Assembly: GCA_965216655.1 (NCBI GenBank)
Contig: CBDCGP010000009.1
Coordinates: forward strand, 1 to 64,000
Direction of reading: 5' to 3'
Origin: JAHELU01 sp965216655
GTDB lineage: Bacteria; Actinomycetota; Acidimicrobiia; Acidimicrobiales; SZUA-35
DNA: 64,000 bases
Part shown: positions 1-8,603 of the stretch, one piece after another
How positions within the stretch are numbered: position 1 is the stretch's first letter
Layout: each line of letters begins with the position of its first letter
The notes under the pieces: generated by a model
The model's database searches: none
Seen by the model: the letters and a program-made list of their open reading frames with translations, nothing else
What the model was told of the DNA's origin: nothing
Position numbers and translations under genes: made by a program

Positions 1-47
1 CGTCATGGATCGATCCTGATGGGTTCCGGGCCGGTGCCGCCGAAGCG

Positions 48-1521
48 TCAGCCGGCGGGCCAGCTGGCCTCGATGTCGGACAGGATCTCCTCGGTGCCCT
101 CACCGTCGGCGGCGACCCAGTCGATCATCCCGGCCCAGAACGTTCCGGCACCGACCTCGGCCGGCATCGTGTCGGACGCATCGAACCGGAAGGTGGTGGC
201 CTCGCTGAGAATGGCGGCCAGATCCGTCTGCGGATACTGGGTGTACCAGTCGAGCGGGACACTCTGGTTGGGTGACAGGAAGCCGCCGGCCTCGATCCAG
301 CCCTTGGCTCCATCGGCGGTGGCCAGGAACTCGAGCACAGCCCGGACCTCGGGGCGATCGTTGAACATCACGAACTGATCGCCGCCGCCGAGCACCGGGT
401 TGCCGTACTCGGACTCGATGGGCGGGAAGTAGAAGAAGGAGCTGTCGACACCCGGTTCGTAGAGCGGGTTCTCATCGGCGTCGGTGGGCCAGAAGCCGGG
501 GATCCACGCGGCCTGCTTGTGCATCCAGCACTGGGGCCCGGCCTCGTCGAACATCGGGGTCTGCGTGTCGCCGACCCAGATCGAGTTGATGCCGGTGCTG
601 CCGCCGTAGACGTAGTCCGGGGCGAACCACACCTCGCTCATGTACTCGGCGGCCTCGACGACCTCTTGGTTGTCGAAGGCGATCTCGTGCGCAACCCACT
701 GGTCGTAGGTCTCCGGCGGGGCGGTGCGCAGCAGGATGTCCTCCATCCAGTCGGTGGCCACCCAGCCCGAGGCGTCACCGTGTTCGATCGACACGCACCA
801 CGGGTTGCCGTTGCCGTCGGCCACGATCTGATCGCTCAAGGCGATCAGGTCGTCCCACGTCTCGGGGATCTCGTAGCCGTTCTCGGCGAAGGCCTCGACC
901 GGGTACCACACGATCGACTTCAGGTCGGCCTTGTAGAACACGCCGTAGACATCGCCCTCGTGCGAGCCGAGCTCGACGAACGACGGCAGATAGTCGGTGT
1001 TCAGCTGATCGGTGTTCATCCAGTCCGAGATCGGCACCAGCTGACCCTCCGACGCGAACGTACGCATCAAGCCGGGCTGGGCGATCTGGGCCAGGTCGGG
1101 TGCGTTGCCGCCGTCGACCCGGACGGTCAACACCGTCTCGTAGTCGGTCACGCCCTCGTAGTTGATGTCGATGCCGCTGGTGGCGGCGAAATCGGCGAGG
1201 GCGGCATTGAAGCCGTCGGCCTCGGCCTCGACCCATTGGCCAAGGATCTCGACCTGGGTTCCCTCGTATTCGCCGGGCCAGTGCGGCGTTCAGGTGTTCA
1301 TACGGCGTGTCGCCGGCGGCTGAGGCGCCGTCGTCAGCGGGTTCCTCGTCGGCCGACTCTTCGGCCTCGGCGTCGGCGCTGCCGTCGTCGGTCGAGGCGT
1401 CTTCGGCTGTTTCATCGCCGGCGTCGGTGTCTTCGGTCGAGGTTGCGTCCTCGGCCGAGTTGGCACACGCCGCCAACAACAGCATCAGCGCCAGCAGCGC
1501 CGCCATTGGTTTGCTAGTCAT
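48..1521 (-). pseudogene. Sugar ABC transporter substrate-binding lipoprotein, frameshifted
   Basis: Extracellular solute-binding protein of the carbohydrate (family 1) type, which would capture a sugar outside the membrane for an ABC importer. The N-terminus (ATG at 1521 after GGAGGAGAGA) has a lipoprotein signal peptide ending in the lipobox LAAC, followed by an acidic Ser/Thr/Glu/Asp-rich linker. The reading frame breaks at about 1275-1277: upstream it ends in NAALA, and the conserved protein resumes in another frame as GEYEGTQVEILGQW and continues to the stop at 48. Removing one G from the GGG run at 1275-1277 (plus strand) joins the halves into a normal protein of about 490 residues. The start overlaps the end of the ROK kinase gene by 8 nt. 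A possible next gene (ATG at position 6, minus strand), probably a permease, begins at the window edge. Whether this is true decay or a sequencing error cannot be told from sequence alone. Confidence 0.85.
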
Positions 1522-2518
1522 TCTCTCCTCCTGATGTGGATGTGGGAATCTGCTTTGTTGTGTTTGGATTTGTGGTGATCGGGTCGGTGGAACCGGGGTG
1601 GTCGGCCAACATCGCAGCACCGAGGCAGCCCGGTTGGGCGTCGGGTTCGAGTTGGCGGAGACGTCGGACCGCTTCGTGGGGCCCGGGGCCGACGGTGGTG
1701 GGCCAATCGGCTTCGATCCTTCGACGGGTCAGGTCGAGGAGTGCGGGAGTCGACGCCCCGACGCCGCCGCCGATCACGATCAGGGCGGGATCCACGAGGT
1801 TGACAACCCAGGCCAGCGCACGGACGATCTGGCCGATGACCGGATCGGCGACGGCCAGCGCCGCCGGATCCTCGGCGGCGGCCGCTTCGAACAACCGGCG
1901 GGCCGATTCGCTGCCCGGCCAGCCTCGCTCCAGGGCCGGACCGGCGACAACCGATTCGAGGCAACCACGGCGGCCGCAGCCGCACGGCTGGTCGATCGTG
2001 GCGCCGAATGCGGGGAGGTGGCCGATCTCGCCGGCGTGCCGGCTCGAGCCGGTCCAGATCCTTCCGCCGAGGACCAGCCCGACGGCGAAGCCGGTTCCGA
2101 TCCCGAGATAGGCGAGGGACGGGTGCGGGGTCGAGCCGTTGTCCTCCGGCATGCCGGCCAGTAGGGCGAACGCGCCGAGTGCGGCGGCGCTGACGTCGTT
2201 CTCACAGCGGATGGGCACACCGAGCCGCTCGCTCAACCGATCGGCCAGCGGGTACGGCCCGGCGACCCCCAGGTTGAGCGCCGACGAGACCCAGCCGCTG
2301 TCGTCGACGATGCCGGGAATGGCGACTCCGATGCCATCGATACCTTGGTCGTCTTCCATATGGGGGAGCCGGTTCACCAGCTCGGTGGTCCGTTCGACGA
2401 GGCCGTCGCCTCCGATGGACCCGCTGGTTCCGAACTCGGTCGCGGCCGGAACCAGATCTCCGGGCAGGAACAGTGAGGCTCGGATCGATGTTCCGCCGAT
2501 GTCCACGCCGACTCTCAT
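1514..2518 (-). CDS. ROK family sugar kinase (glucokinase-like)
   Basis: Probable cytoplasmic sugar kinase that phosphorylates the imported sugar with ATP. The N-terminus carries the phosphate-binding motif DIGGTSIRAS. Mid-protein there is ENDVSAAALG with the catalytic Asp, then GEIGHLPAFG, and the ROK zinc signature CGCGRRGCLE at about residues 170-180. The length of 334 aa is slightly above the usual 300-320 because of a Thr/Asn-rich tail. The ATG overlaps the stop of the upstream ROK repressor (ATGA), and its own stop overlaps the start of the binding-protein gene, so the three are translationally coupled. The sugar cannot be assigned; glucose, N-acetylglucosamine or N-acetylmannosamine are all possible in this family. 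Confidence 0.9.
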   Translation of the reverse strand: MRVGVDIGGTSIRASLFLPGDLVPAATEFGTSGSIGGDGLVERTTELVNRLPHMEDDQGIDGIGVAIPGIVDDSGWVSSALNLGVAGPYPLADRLSERLGVPIRCENDVSAAALGAFALLAGMPEDNGSTPHPSLAYLGIGTGFAVGLVLGGRIWTGSSRHAGEIGHLPAFGATIDQPCGCGRRGCLESVVAGPALERGWPGSESARRLFEAAAAEDPAALAVADPVIGQIVRALAWVVNLVDPALIVIGGGVGASTPALLDLTRRRIEADWPTTVGPGPHEAVRRLRQLEPDAQPGCLGAAMLADHPGSTDPITTNPNTTKQIPTSTSGGEND

Positions 2519-3717
2519 GACCGGGGGATCCCGGGGCGCAGATGTTCATTGAGAATGGCGTTGGCCGCACCCCGCAGTGCGAGATCGGGGTCGTCGAGAA
2601 CACAGAACTCGAGGTCGCTCTGCAGTGACGACAGCACTCGTTTGGACACCTCGTCCTCCAGCGCGGCGGCCAGCGGAGGGCCGAGGTCATCCGGTCGGGT
2701 CGACAGGGCGATGGCCGAGACGTCGAGGGCGTTGATCAGGTGGGAGGCGGCGATACCGATGGCTCGGCCGGCGGCCCGGATCGTGGCCGAGGTTCGTTCC
2801 TCGCCGGCCACGGTCAGCAGATCGTGGTAGGTCCAGTCGTGAGGGGCGGGCTCCCCGCCGGTGGCGGCGGCATAGATGGCAGAGCTGGATGCGATCGTCT
2901 CGAGGCAGCCGCGGTTGCCGCACCGGCAATTGAGGCCGTCGGGGTCGATGACCGAATGACCGATCTCGCCGGCGGCCCGGTGGGCGCCGAGGTGGAGGCG
3001 GCCGTCGAGGATCACGCCGGCGCCGATGCCGTCGGTCACCCGCACGAACAGCAGATCGTGGTCGGCGGCCCGGTCGCTGCCGCGGGCGTTCTGCTGATCG
3101 AGCTGACGTGCCGCCAGCGCCCCCGCATGGGCGTCGTTGACGACGCGCACCGGCACGTCGCCCAGGCGTCGGCTCAGCAGGTCTCCGAGCGGATGGCGAA
3201 GCCAACCGAGATTGGCGGCCTCGATCACCATGCCGTCGCCGTCGATGATGCCGGGCGAGGCGACGCCCACCCCGAGGAGGCGATTCCGGCTGAGCCCGAC
3301 GAGCCGATCGATGAGTGCGGCGACATCGGCCTCGGGGTCGGTGGTGCCGTCGCCGGTGATGGGCGTGAACCGCGGGTTGCCCTGCAACCCGAACACGCTG
3401 CCTCGGAATGGGCGGTGGCTGAGATCGACCACGATGATGTCGCGGCCGTCGTCGGCCAGACCGATGAGGGTGGGCGGCTTGCCGCCGGCCGATTCGCCGA
3501 CCCCGGTTTCGACCACCAGCCCGTCTTCCATGAGTTCGTTGACGAGCGTCGACACGGTGGCCCGGGTGAGGCCGGTGCGCCGGGCCACCTCGGCCCGGGT
3601 GGTCTCGCCGTGGCTGATCAGTTGAAGGATCGTGCGTCGGTTGTGCTCCTTCGAGTCGGCGCGGGTCGCCTTTCTGGCCCCGGATCCCGACGTTTTTCGC
3701 CTCGGAAGACTTTGCAT
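2515..3717 (-). CDS. ROK family transcriptional repressor (NagC/XylR type)
   Basis: DNA-binding ROK protein expected to repress this sugar operon until it binds the sugar. A winged helix lies near residues 25-75 (RAEVARRTGLTRATVSTLV), followed by a ROK sugar-binding fold with GEIGHSVIDPDG and the zinc motif CRCGNRGCLE. I chose the ATG at 3717, giving 400 aa. A longer frame starting at TTG 3753 would place the codon inside a good -35-like TTGACA (3753-3748) and would read through the palindrome at 3718-3728. The gene overlaps the ROK kinase by ATGA. The close link to a kinase and a binding protein supports local control of sugar uptake. Confidence 0.9.
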   Translation of the reverse strand: MQSLPRRKTSGSGARKATRADSKEHNRRTILQLISHGETTRAEVARRTGLTRATVSTLVNELMEDGLVVETGVGESAGGKPPTLIGLADDGRDIIVVDLSHRPFRGSVFGLQGNPRFTPITGDGTTDPEADVAALIDRLVGLSRNRLLGVGVASPGIIDGDGMVIEAANLGWLRHPLGDLLSRRLGDVPVRVVNDAHAGALAARQLDQQNARGSDRAADHDLLFVRVTDGIGAGVILDGRLHLGAHRAAGEIGHSVIDPDGLNCRCGNRGCLETIASSSAIYAAATGGEPAPHDWTYHDLLTVAGEERTSATIRAAGRAIGIAASHLINALDVSAIALSTRPDDLGPPLAAALEDEVSKRVLSSLQSDLEFCVLDDPDLALRGAANAILNEHLRPGIPRS

Positions 3718-3728
3718 GTTTACTAAAC
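3718..3728. promoter_or_regulatory. Candidate ROK repressor operator
   Basis: GTTTACTAAAC is a perfect 5-1-5 inverted repeat touching the repressor's ATG. A TTGACA lies 20 nt upstream on the minus strand (3753-3748), so the palindrome would sit at or just after the -10/start region and the mRNA would be nearly leaderless. The A/T-rich core with TTTA and TAAA arms resembles operators known for ROK repressors. Autoregulation is inferred. Confidence 0.55.
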
Positions 3729-3771
3729 AAACATACTTGGCGGACGATGTCAAGAGCCCTTGTCGCCGTCG

Positions 3772-4581
3772 ATGTATCAGATCATCGAGGACAGCGTCGA
3801 GTTTGTGATGGATCTCCTGACCCAGCTCAAGATCGCCACCATGCCTCGTTTCGTCAAAGCGGCGCTGGCCTTCATGCTTGTCTCGATGTTCTTTTTCAAC
3901 GTGGCCATCGTGATTGCCGGAGCAAGGGATGCGAGTCGAGCGGGCTGGATTGAAGCCGGCGCCAGCCTCATGGCGGCCCTGCTGCCCGTACTCGCCCTTT
4001 CTGCCATTGTTCTCTTTCGTGATTCCGGGATCGAATCGTTGGAGAAACGCACCCGGTGGTACTTGAACTCGTTCCTACCCCAACGTCTCGGCACCTCGAT
4101 CGAGACCGACATCGCGGCCCGCGAGGCCGTCGTCCACACGGTGACCGAATCCCACCGACCGCTCGGGGACTACAGCACCGAGTATTGCGTACGGTCGGTC
4201 GTGGATGAGACGTGTCGAGAGCTGAAGTTCGTGCTCGAACTCAAGACCTATCGCATGAACCTGATCTTGCTCTTCCCTGAGACGAACTTTCAGTCGTCGG
4301 ATCTTGCCGACTGCTTCGAAGAGATACAGGCGGGCCTCAAGGCCACCATCGACGGTGCAGTACAGGAAGGCTTCGAGCTGTCAGCCGGACTCATTTCGGA
4401 CATGCGGGCCTCAATCTGCTATCTCCGAATGACGCTTCGGAGGGAGCTGGTGAGGGACTTTCTCTGGGATCCGGTCGAACAGCTCTATGTTGCTCAGGAC
4501 ATCGGTGTCATGCTCAAGGACCGCACTGTTCGAAGACGAGCACCTGTTCGTGGCACCGTGATCCGATGCCCTCCCGACTAG
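3772..4581 (+). CDS. Hypothetical membrane protein
   Basis: I do not recognise this family. The protein has two hydrophobic segments (about residues 27-50, AALAFMLVSMFFFNVAIVIA, and 63-85), then a soluble region of about 180 residues with helical, charged sequence. The start is uncertain: TTG at 3760 gives four more residues, ATG at 3772 is used here, and no clear ribosome binding site precedes either. It is divergent from the ROK repressor with only about 55 bp between. Its stop TAG is shared as the palindrome CTAG with the stop of the convergent DUF5317 gene. Base composition is less GC-rich than the neighbours. No function can be proposed. Confidence 0.7.
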   Translation: MYQIIEDSVEFVMDLLTQLKIATMPRFVKAALAFMLVSMFFFNVAIVIAGARDASRAGWIEAGASLMAALLPVLALSAIVLFRDSGIESLEKRTRWYLNSFLPQRLGTSIETDIAAREAVVHTVTESHRPLGDYSTEYCVRSVVDETCRELKFVLELKTYRMNLILLFPETNFQSSDLADCFEEIQAGLKATIDGAVQEGFELSAGLISDMRASICYLRMTLRRELVRDFLWDPVEQLYVAQDIGVMLKDRTVRRRAPVRGTVIRCPPD

Positions 4582-5153
4582 GGAGATCTCGCCGGATTGA
4601 GCGGATCGAGTCGGGCCAGTCGAACGCCAAGACGGGAGCGGGCGATCGCGTGCACCGAAACACCACCGCCGATCACCAGGATCACGTCACCGATGCTGAA
4701 CACGTTGGCGAATGGCACGCCCTCGGGGATGGCGAAGATGTCGCCCAGGAACCAGAGTCTGGCGTCGTCGACCACCGCCGAGTTCTCGAACTCCGGCGAG
4801 TCGACGATGATTCCCGCGGTCTCGAGTGCGCTTCGCTGGGCGGGCATCACCCCGCCGTTGGCGGCAATGGCGGCCAGGTTGAGCAGGCCCCCGGCCACGA
4901 TGAGGGCCATGCCGGTGACGTGCCGGTTGTACCAGACGAACACCAGGGCGAGAGCGTAGCTTCCCAGGTGGAGGGCTGCGGCCAACACCCCGCCGAACGA
5001 GCCGGCGAACACCTCGATGAGAAGGACCTGGATCACGAGCGCGGCGATGATGCTCCACCACGCCCGAAGTCGAACCTCGCCGAGCCGGCTGAGCCTGCCC
5101 CCCAGCAGCGGCACGGTGGCCGCCAGAAGCAGGAAGCACACCGCCGTGATCAT
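4578..5153 (-). CDS. DUF5317 domain membrane protein
   Basis: Small polytopic membrane protein (191 aa, about four to five hydrophobic segments) matching the DUF5317 pattern: an early helix followed by GGRLSRLGEVRLRAWW, a central ANGGVMP, and a C-terminal WFLGDIFAIP and FANVFSIGDV. The function of DUF5317 is unknown; it is common in actinobacteria and Firmicutes beside HD or diguanylate-cyclase signalling genes. Here its ATG overlaps the stop of the upstream GGDEF-EAL gene (ATGA at 5150-5153), so the two are coupled. A role together with the c-di-GMP enzyme is an inference from that coupling. Confidence 0.85.
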   Translation of the reverse strand: MITAVCFLLLAATVPLLGGRLSRLGEVRLRAWWSIIAALVIQVLLIEVFAGSFGGVLAAALHLGSYALALVFVWYNRHVTGMALIVAGGLLNLAAIAANGGVMPAQRSALETAGIIVDSPEFENSAVVDDARLWFLGDIFAIPEGVPFANVFSIGDVILVIGGGVSVHAIARSRLGVRLARLDPLNPARSP

Positions 5154-7219
5154 GGTGCCACCCCGTGGGCGGCCGGGCCCTTGGCCGTTGCCCCGGCCCG
5201 GGCGCCCGGATCGACGATCAGCCGCCCGGCCCGAAGCATGGGCTCCAGGGCCGCGGCCGCCTGAGGACGGGCGAACAGGAATCCCTGCACCTCGTCACAT
5301 CCCAGCGAGTGCAGGATGTCGAGGACTTCCGGGGTTTCGACCCCCTCGGCCACGGTCGTCATGCTCAGGTTGTGGGCCAGCTCGATGACGGCGCGGGCGA
5401 TCGTCAGGTCACCGTCGCTGGTGGCCAGCCGGGTCACGAACGACCGGTCAATCTTGATCCGGTCGAGGGTCAGGTCGCGCAGCGTCGACAGCGACGAATA
5501 TCCGGTGCCGAAGTCGTCGACGGCGACGGTGATGCCGAAGTCGCGCAGCTCGGCCAGCACCTTGGACGAGCGGCTGGGGTCCTCCATCACCGAGTTCTCG
5601 GTCACCTCCACTTCGAGGAGCCTCCCGGGCAGTTCGTGTCGCTCCAGCGTCAGTCGAACCCGTTCGGGGAACCGGAGGTCGTGAAGATTCCTGGCCGACA
5701 CGTTCACCGCCACGGGCAACTCGATACCGTCGTCGAGCCAGGCTCGGATCTGAGCGGCGGCCATGTCCACGATCTGGTCGGTGAGCAACGAGATAAGATC
5801 GGTCTGCTCGGCCTGAGGCATGAACCAGCCGGGCGGAATGATCCCATGGTCCGGATGGCGCCAGCGGACCAGCGCCTCCACGGTTGTGACCCGCCCGCTG
5901 GCGATATCGAACTGGGGCTGGTATTCGAGGAAGAACTGGCTGTCGGTGGTCGCCGCCGCCAGATCGGTCAACAGCCCGATTCGGCCCGGTCCGTCACCCT
6001 CGTCGGTCGGCTCGTAGAGGCACACCCCACCGCCCTGTCGTTTGGCCTCGTACATGGCCATGTCGGCGTGGTGCATCAATCGCTGGGGATCGTCGCCGTG
6101 GTCGGGGAAGATGGCCACGCCGAGGCTGGCGCCGACCCGCAGTGGAACGCCGTCGATGTCGAGCGGCTCCCGGATCCGTGACAGCACCCGTTCGGCCACC
6201 TCGCCGGCATCGGAAGCCGATCCGATACCGACGAACAGCAGGGCGAATTCGTCGCCGCCGAGCCGCGCGCACTTGTCGTTGAGGCGCTCGTTCGACACCA
6301 GGCGGCCGGCGACCGCCTTCAGTACCCGATCTCCGTAGTGGTGGCCGAGGCGATCGTTGATTCCCTTGAAGCCGTCGAGGTCGATCTGGACCAGCGCGAA
6401 GGGTCGTTGACCACTGCGCGACGCCTCGATCAGCAGATCGAGATGATCCTCGAACATTCGGCGGTTGGGGATGCCGGTGAGCTGATCGTGGGTGGCCTCG
6501 TGCTTGTTGCGAAGGGCGAGCGCCGCGCTCTTGAGGATGATCCAGACGGTGGCCAGCAACAGCGGAACGAGGAGCAACGACTGCGTCCCGACCACGACGA
6601 AGATCGGAGCGAGGGCGAGGAGCAGGCCGTCCATGCCGAGGTTGATCCCGATCGAACGGCGCAACATCTCGGCGACCGGCAGTCCGGAGTGAAAGCCGAC
6701 GGCCACGCTCACGAAGGCGCTGTTGAGAGCGAACCCGACGACGCATGAGACGAGGACGGCGACGATCCAGGTTGGGGTGACCGGCCCGCCGTCGGCCACC
6801 AGATGCAGATCGGTGACCAGGGAGCCGACCCACCCGCCGCAGGCCAGGGACAGGGCGAACTGGGCGGCGTTGAACAGGGTACGATCCAGCCGCTTGCGAT
6901 TGGCGAGGTCGATGATCGTCGAAGTCGCCATGACAGCCAGCACGGCTCCGGCCAGCGGCGCGACGAACAACAGAGTGAAGGCGAACGCCCAGGAGGCGGT
7001 CAGTTCGGTGTCGTCGGTGAGCGACGGAATCGGTCGGAGTTCGGTGCCCAACAGCAGGACGGCGAACACGAGATACATCGCGCCGTGGTCGCCGTAGAAA
7101 TCGGCTCCGGCCAGGACACGAAAGGACTGGACCAGCAGTGCCACGCCGGCCGCGATCGTGCTGTAGAGGAGGCCGTTCAATCGATGGGTTCGCGCCACTG
7201 TGGCGATGGATTCGAGCAT
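5150..7219 (-). CDS. Membrane-bound GGDEF-EAL c-di-GMP signalling protein
   Basis: Bifunctional-type regulator of cyclic di-GMP anchored in the membrane. The first 200 or so residues form six to eight hydrophobic helices, probably a MASE-type sensor. Next come a diguanylate cyclase domain with intact RLGGDEFALLF near residue 320, and a phosphodiesterase domain with EALVRWRHP near residue 447, VNVSARNL, and the loop motif DDFGTGYSSL. All hallmark residues for both activities are present, so either or both could be active. The start ATG at 7219 opens the membrane domain. It is coupled by ATGA to the downstream DUF5317 gene. Confidence 0.93.
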   Translation of the reverse strand: MLESIATVARTHRLNGLLYSTIAAGVALLVQSFRVLAGADFYGDHGAMYLVFAVLLLGTELRPIPSLTDDTELTASWAFAFTLLFVAPLAGAVLAVMATSTIIDLANRKRLDRTLFNAAQFALSLACGGWVGSLVTDLHLVADGGPVTPTWIVAVLVSCVVGFALNSAFVSVAVGFHSGLPVAEMLRRSIGINLGMDGLLLALAPIFVVVGTQSLLLVPLLLATVWIILKSAALALRNKHEATHDQLTGIPNRRMFEDHLDLLIEASRSGQRPFALVQIDLDGFKGINDRLGHHYGDRVLKAVAGRLVSNERLNDKCARLGGDEFALLFVGIGSASDAGEVAERVLSRIREPLDIDGVPLRVGASLGVAIFPDHGDDPQRLMHHADMAMYEAKRQGGGVCLYEPTDEGDGPGRIGLLTDLAAATTDSQFFLEYQPQFDIASGRVTTVEALVRWRHPDHGIIPPGWFMPQAEQTDLISLLTDQIVDMAAAQIRAWLDDGIELPVAVNVSARNLHDLRFPERVRLTLERHELPGRLLEVEVTENSVMEDPSRSSKVLAELRDFGITVAVDDFGTGYSSLSTLRDLTLDRIKIDRSFVTRLATSDGDLTIARAVIELAHNLSMTTVAEGVETPEVLDILHSLGCDEVQGFLFARPQAAAALEPMLRAGRLIVDPGARAGATAKGPAAHGVAP

Positions 7220-7295
7220 TGTCGTCCTCGTCCGAACGGGTCCACTACCAATCGGCTCGAAACCGCCCGATGTTGAGCGGGGGTGCGGACGCGGC

Positions 7296-7326
7296 GAGGA
7301 CCGGCGGCGGTCGGCCGACGGTCCTC
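7296..7326 (-). terminator. Hairpin downstream of small ORF
   Basis: Arms GAGGACCG (7296-7303) and CGGTCCTC (7319-7326) are perfectly complementary around a 15-nt GC-rich loop. It lies 30 nt after the stop of the 32-residue ORF on the minus strand and before the GGDEF-EAL gene. No T-tract follows. Confidence 0.4.
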
Positions 7327-7355
7327 GAGGTGCTGTCAGAGTTGGGCTGGGCGGA

Positions 7356-7454
7356 TCAGGTGAACTTCCACGGGGCGCCCATGGTGAGGATCAGGCTGCT
7401 GAGGCCGATCATCGCGGTGGTTGCGTGCAGTCGAACTTTCATGGTGTTGCTCAT
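7356..7454 (-). CDS. Small hydrophobic peptide, 32 aa
   Basis: An ATG at 7454 is preceded by AGGAG at 7470-7466 with an 11-nt spacer. The ORF encodes 32 residues with a basic start (KVRLH), one hydrophobic stretch (AMIGLSSLILTMGAP) and the end WKFT. It is long enough for one membrane helix or a short secretion signal. The upstream 18-residue ORF ends with a TAG that overlaps this ribosome binding site, suggesting translational coupling. A hairpin follows the stop. No family is recognised. The call rests on these translation signals and the context, not on homology. Confidence 0.4.
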   Translation of the reverse strand: MSNTMKVRLHATTAMIGLSSLILTMGAPWKFT

Positions 7455-7468
7455 TGTCTGGTCGTCTC

Positions 7469-7525
7469 CTACCACTTGCGAACAGCCGCAAGGCCGTTCT
7501 GGTCGTCGGACTGGGTGGGTTGCAT
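7469..7525 (-). CDS. Possible 18-residue peptide ORF
   Basis: ATG at 7525 follows AAGGGA (7540-7535) with a normal spacer. The ORF codes for MQPTQSDDQNGLAAVRKW, a soluble polar peptide. Its TAG stop runs into the AGGAG of the next small ORF. It could be a leader peptide controlling the downstream one. It could also be chance, since ORFs this short occur often. Confidence 0.25.
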   Translation of the reverse strand: MQPTQSDDQNGLAAVRKW

Positions 7526-7684
7526 GTCCAATCCCTTCTGTCGTGTATGGGCGGCGAATGCGGTTCTACCGGGGTGGGTTTCACGCCTTCGCTGATGGAA
7601 GGAACGACAACCATGGCTGCGTTCTGTATGGGCAGAGATACCCGCAGGCATGGGACTCGGTGCTCGTTGTCGGCGTCGCCCCGG

Positions 7685-8095
7685 TCAGAGCCGTTCGCCT
7701 GGCAGGGCGCTTGCCTGCTCGATCCACGACAGGAGCTGCTCCTCGTCGAGGTCGTCGTCGTTTCCGATGTCGAGATAGCGGACCTCGGGATGCTTCGACC
7801 CCTTGGGTGGCACTGGATCCAGTGACGTTCCCCGGAAGAAGGCGATCTGTACATACCTCGTGAAGCACCGGAACGACAGGAACCAGCCTTCGTCGACTCC
7901 GTAGAACGGCTGATTCCATTTCACCGCCTTGTGCACGTCGGGGACCGTCCTGACGATGAGGTCGTCGAGATACCGCCCGAGCTCATGCTTCCACTCGGGC
8001 ATGGCCGCGATATAGGCCTGGACGGGGCCGTCGCCCTCGCCCTTTCGGATCTGGGGATTGCCTCCGGCCAGGAGCTTCGGTTCGTCGCCGGCCAT
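7685..8095 (-). CDS. DUF1801 domain protein
   Basis: 136-residue soluble protein of the DUF1801 (YdhG-like) fold: PVQAYIAAMPEW and LDDLIVRTVPDVHKAVKWNQ near the N-terminus, then FYGVDEGWFLSF and a C-terminal SWIEQASAL. The biochemical role of the family is unknown. It commonly travels with SRPBCC (AHSA1) proteins and ArsR regulators, exactly as here. ATG at 8095 lies 10 nt after the SRPBCC stop, and AGGTGA inside the end of that gene can serve as ribosome binding site. It is probably the last gene of a three-gene operon. Confidence 0.85.
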   Translation of the reverse strand: MAGDEPKLLAGGNPQIRKGEGDGPVQAYIAAMPEWKHELGRYLDDLIVRTVPDVHKAVKWNQPFYGVDEGWFLSFRCFTRYVQIAFFRGTSLDPVPPKGSKHPEVRYLDIGNDDDLDEEQLLSWIEQASALPGERL

Positions 8096-8105
8096 CAGCG
8101 TGCGG

Positions 8106-8603
8106 TCACCTGCGCTCCGCCAGCAACTTCTCCAGCTTCTCGAGCTGCTGCTTGTAGCCCCACTTCATTCCGAAGGCGGCCAGCTTGGCCTTGGGTCCGA
8201 TCTCGTTGATGGTGACGTTGAGCGTCACCACCGTCGCACCACCCTGCTCGGCGAAGGAGAGATCGTTGACGTGGCCGATGGTCGTGCCTTCCTCCTCGCC
8301 CTCGGTCCACGACCGGGCTTCGTAGGTGAGGCGAGCGTGGGGGTCGACCACCGTGAACGTCCCCTCCATCGGCCATCGAGTGCCCTCGTATTTGCCCATC
8401 GCCGCAGTGGCTTCGGTGACGACGCGGAGGCGCCCGCCGACCCGCGCGTCGATCTCGCACTCCGACACCATGGTCTTCTCCGGACCCCACCACTGGCGGA
8501 GCATGTCGGCTTGTGTCCAGGCCTGCCAAACCAGCTCGACCGGCGCCTCGTAGGTCCGCTCGAAACCGAGTTCCTTCTTCTTCTTGAACAGCTGGGTGAT
8601 CAT
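8106..8603 (-). CDS. SRPBCC (AHSA1-like) domain protein
   Basis: 165-residue START/SRPBCC fold protein, a helix-grip hydrophobic-ligand-binding fold. Signatures are ERTYEAPVELVWQAWT at the N-terminus, LRQWWGPEKTM, GGRLRVV and a C-terminal WGYKQQLEKLEKLL helix. I use the ATG at 8603, which follows GGAAG; a longer frame to 8669 lies entirely inside the regulator gene. The start overlaps the ArsR stop by ATGA. Ligand unknown. Family members in ArsR-SRPBCC operons are often linked to stress or small-molecule sensing, but nothing here identifies the ligand. Confidence 0.9.
   Translation of the reverse strand: MITQLFKKKKELGFERTYEAPVELVWQAWTQADMLRQWWGPEKTMVSECEIDARVGGRLRVVTEATAAMGKYEGTRWPMEGTFTVVDPHARLTYEARSWTEGEEEGTTIGHVNDLSFAEQGGATVVTLNVTINEIGPKAKLAAFGMKWGYKQQLEKLEKLLAERR

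Noticed and set aside
2740..3726. 328-residue plus-strand open frame
   Set aside because: Antisense to the ROK repressor, whose HTH and CGNRGCLE motifs are clear.
7138..7863. 241-residue plus-strand open frame
   Set aside because: No family pattern, Arg/Trp-rich shadow composition, and it conflicts with the DUF1801 gene and the small minus-strand ORFs.
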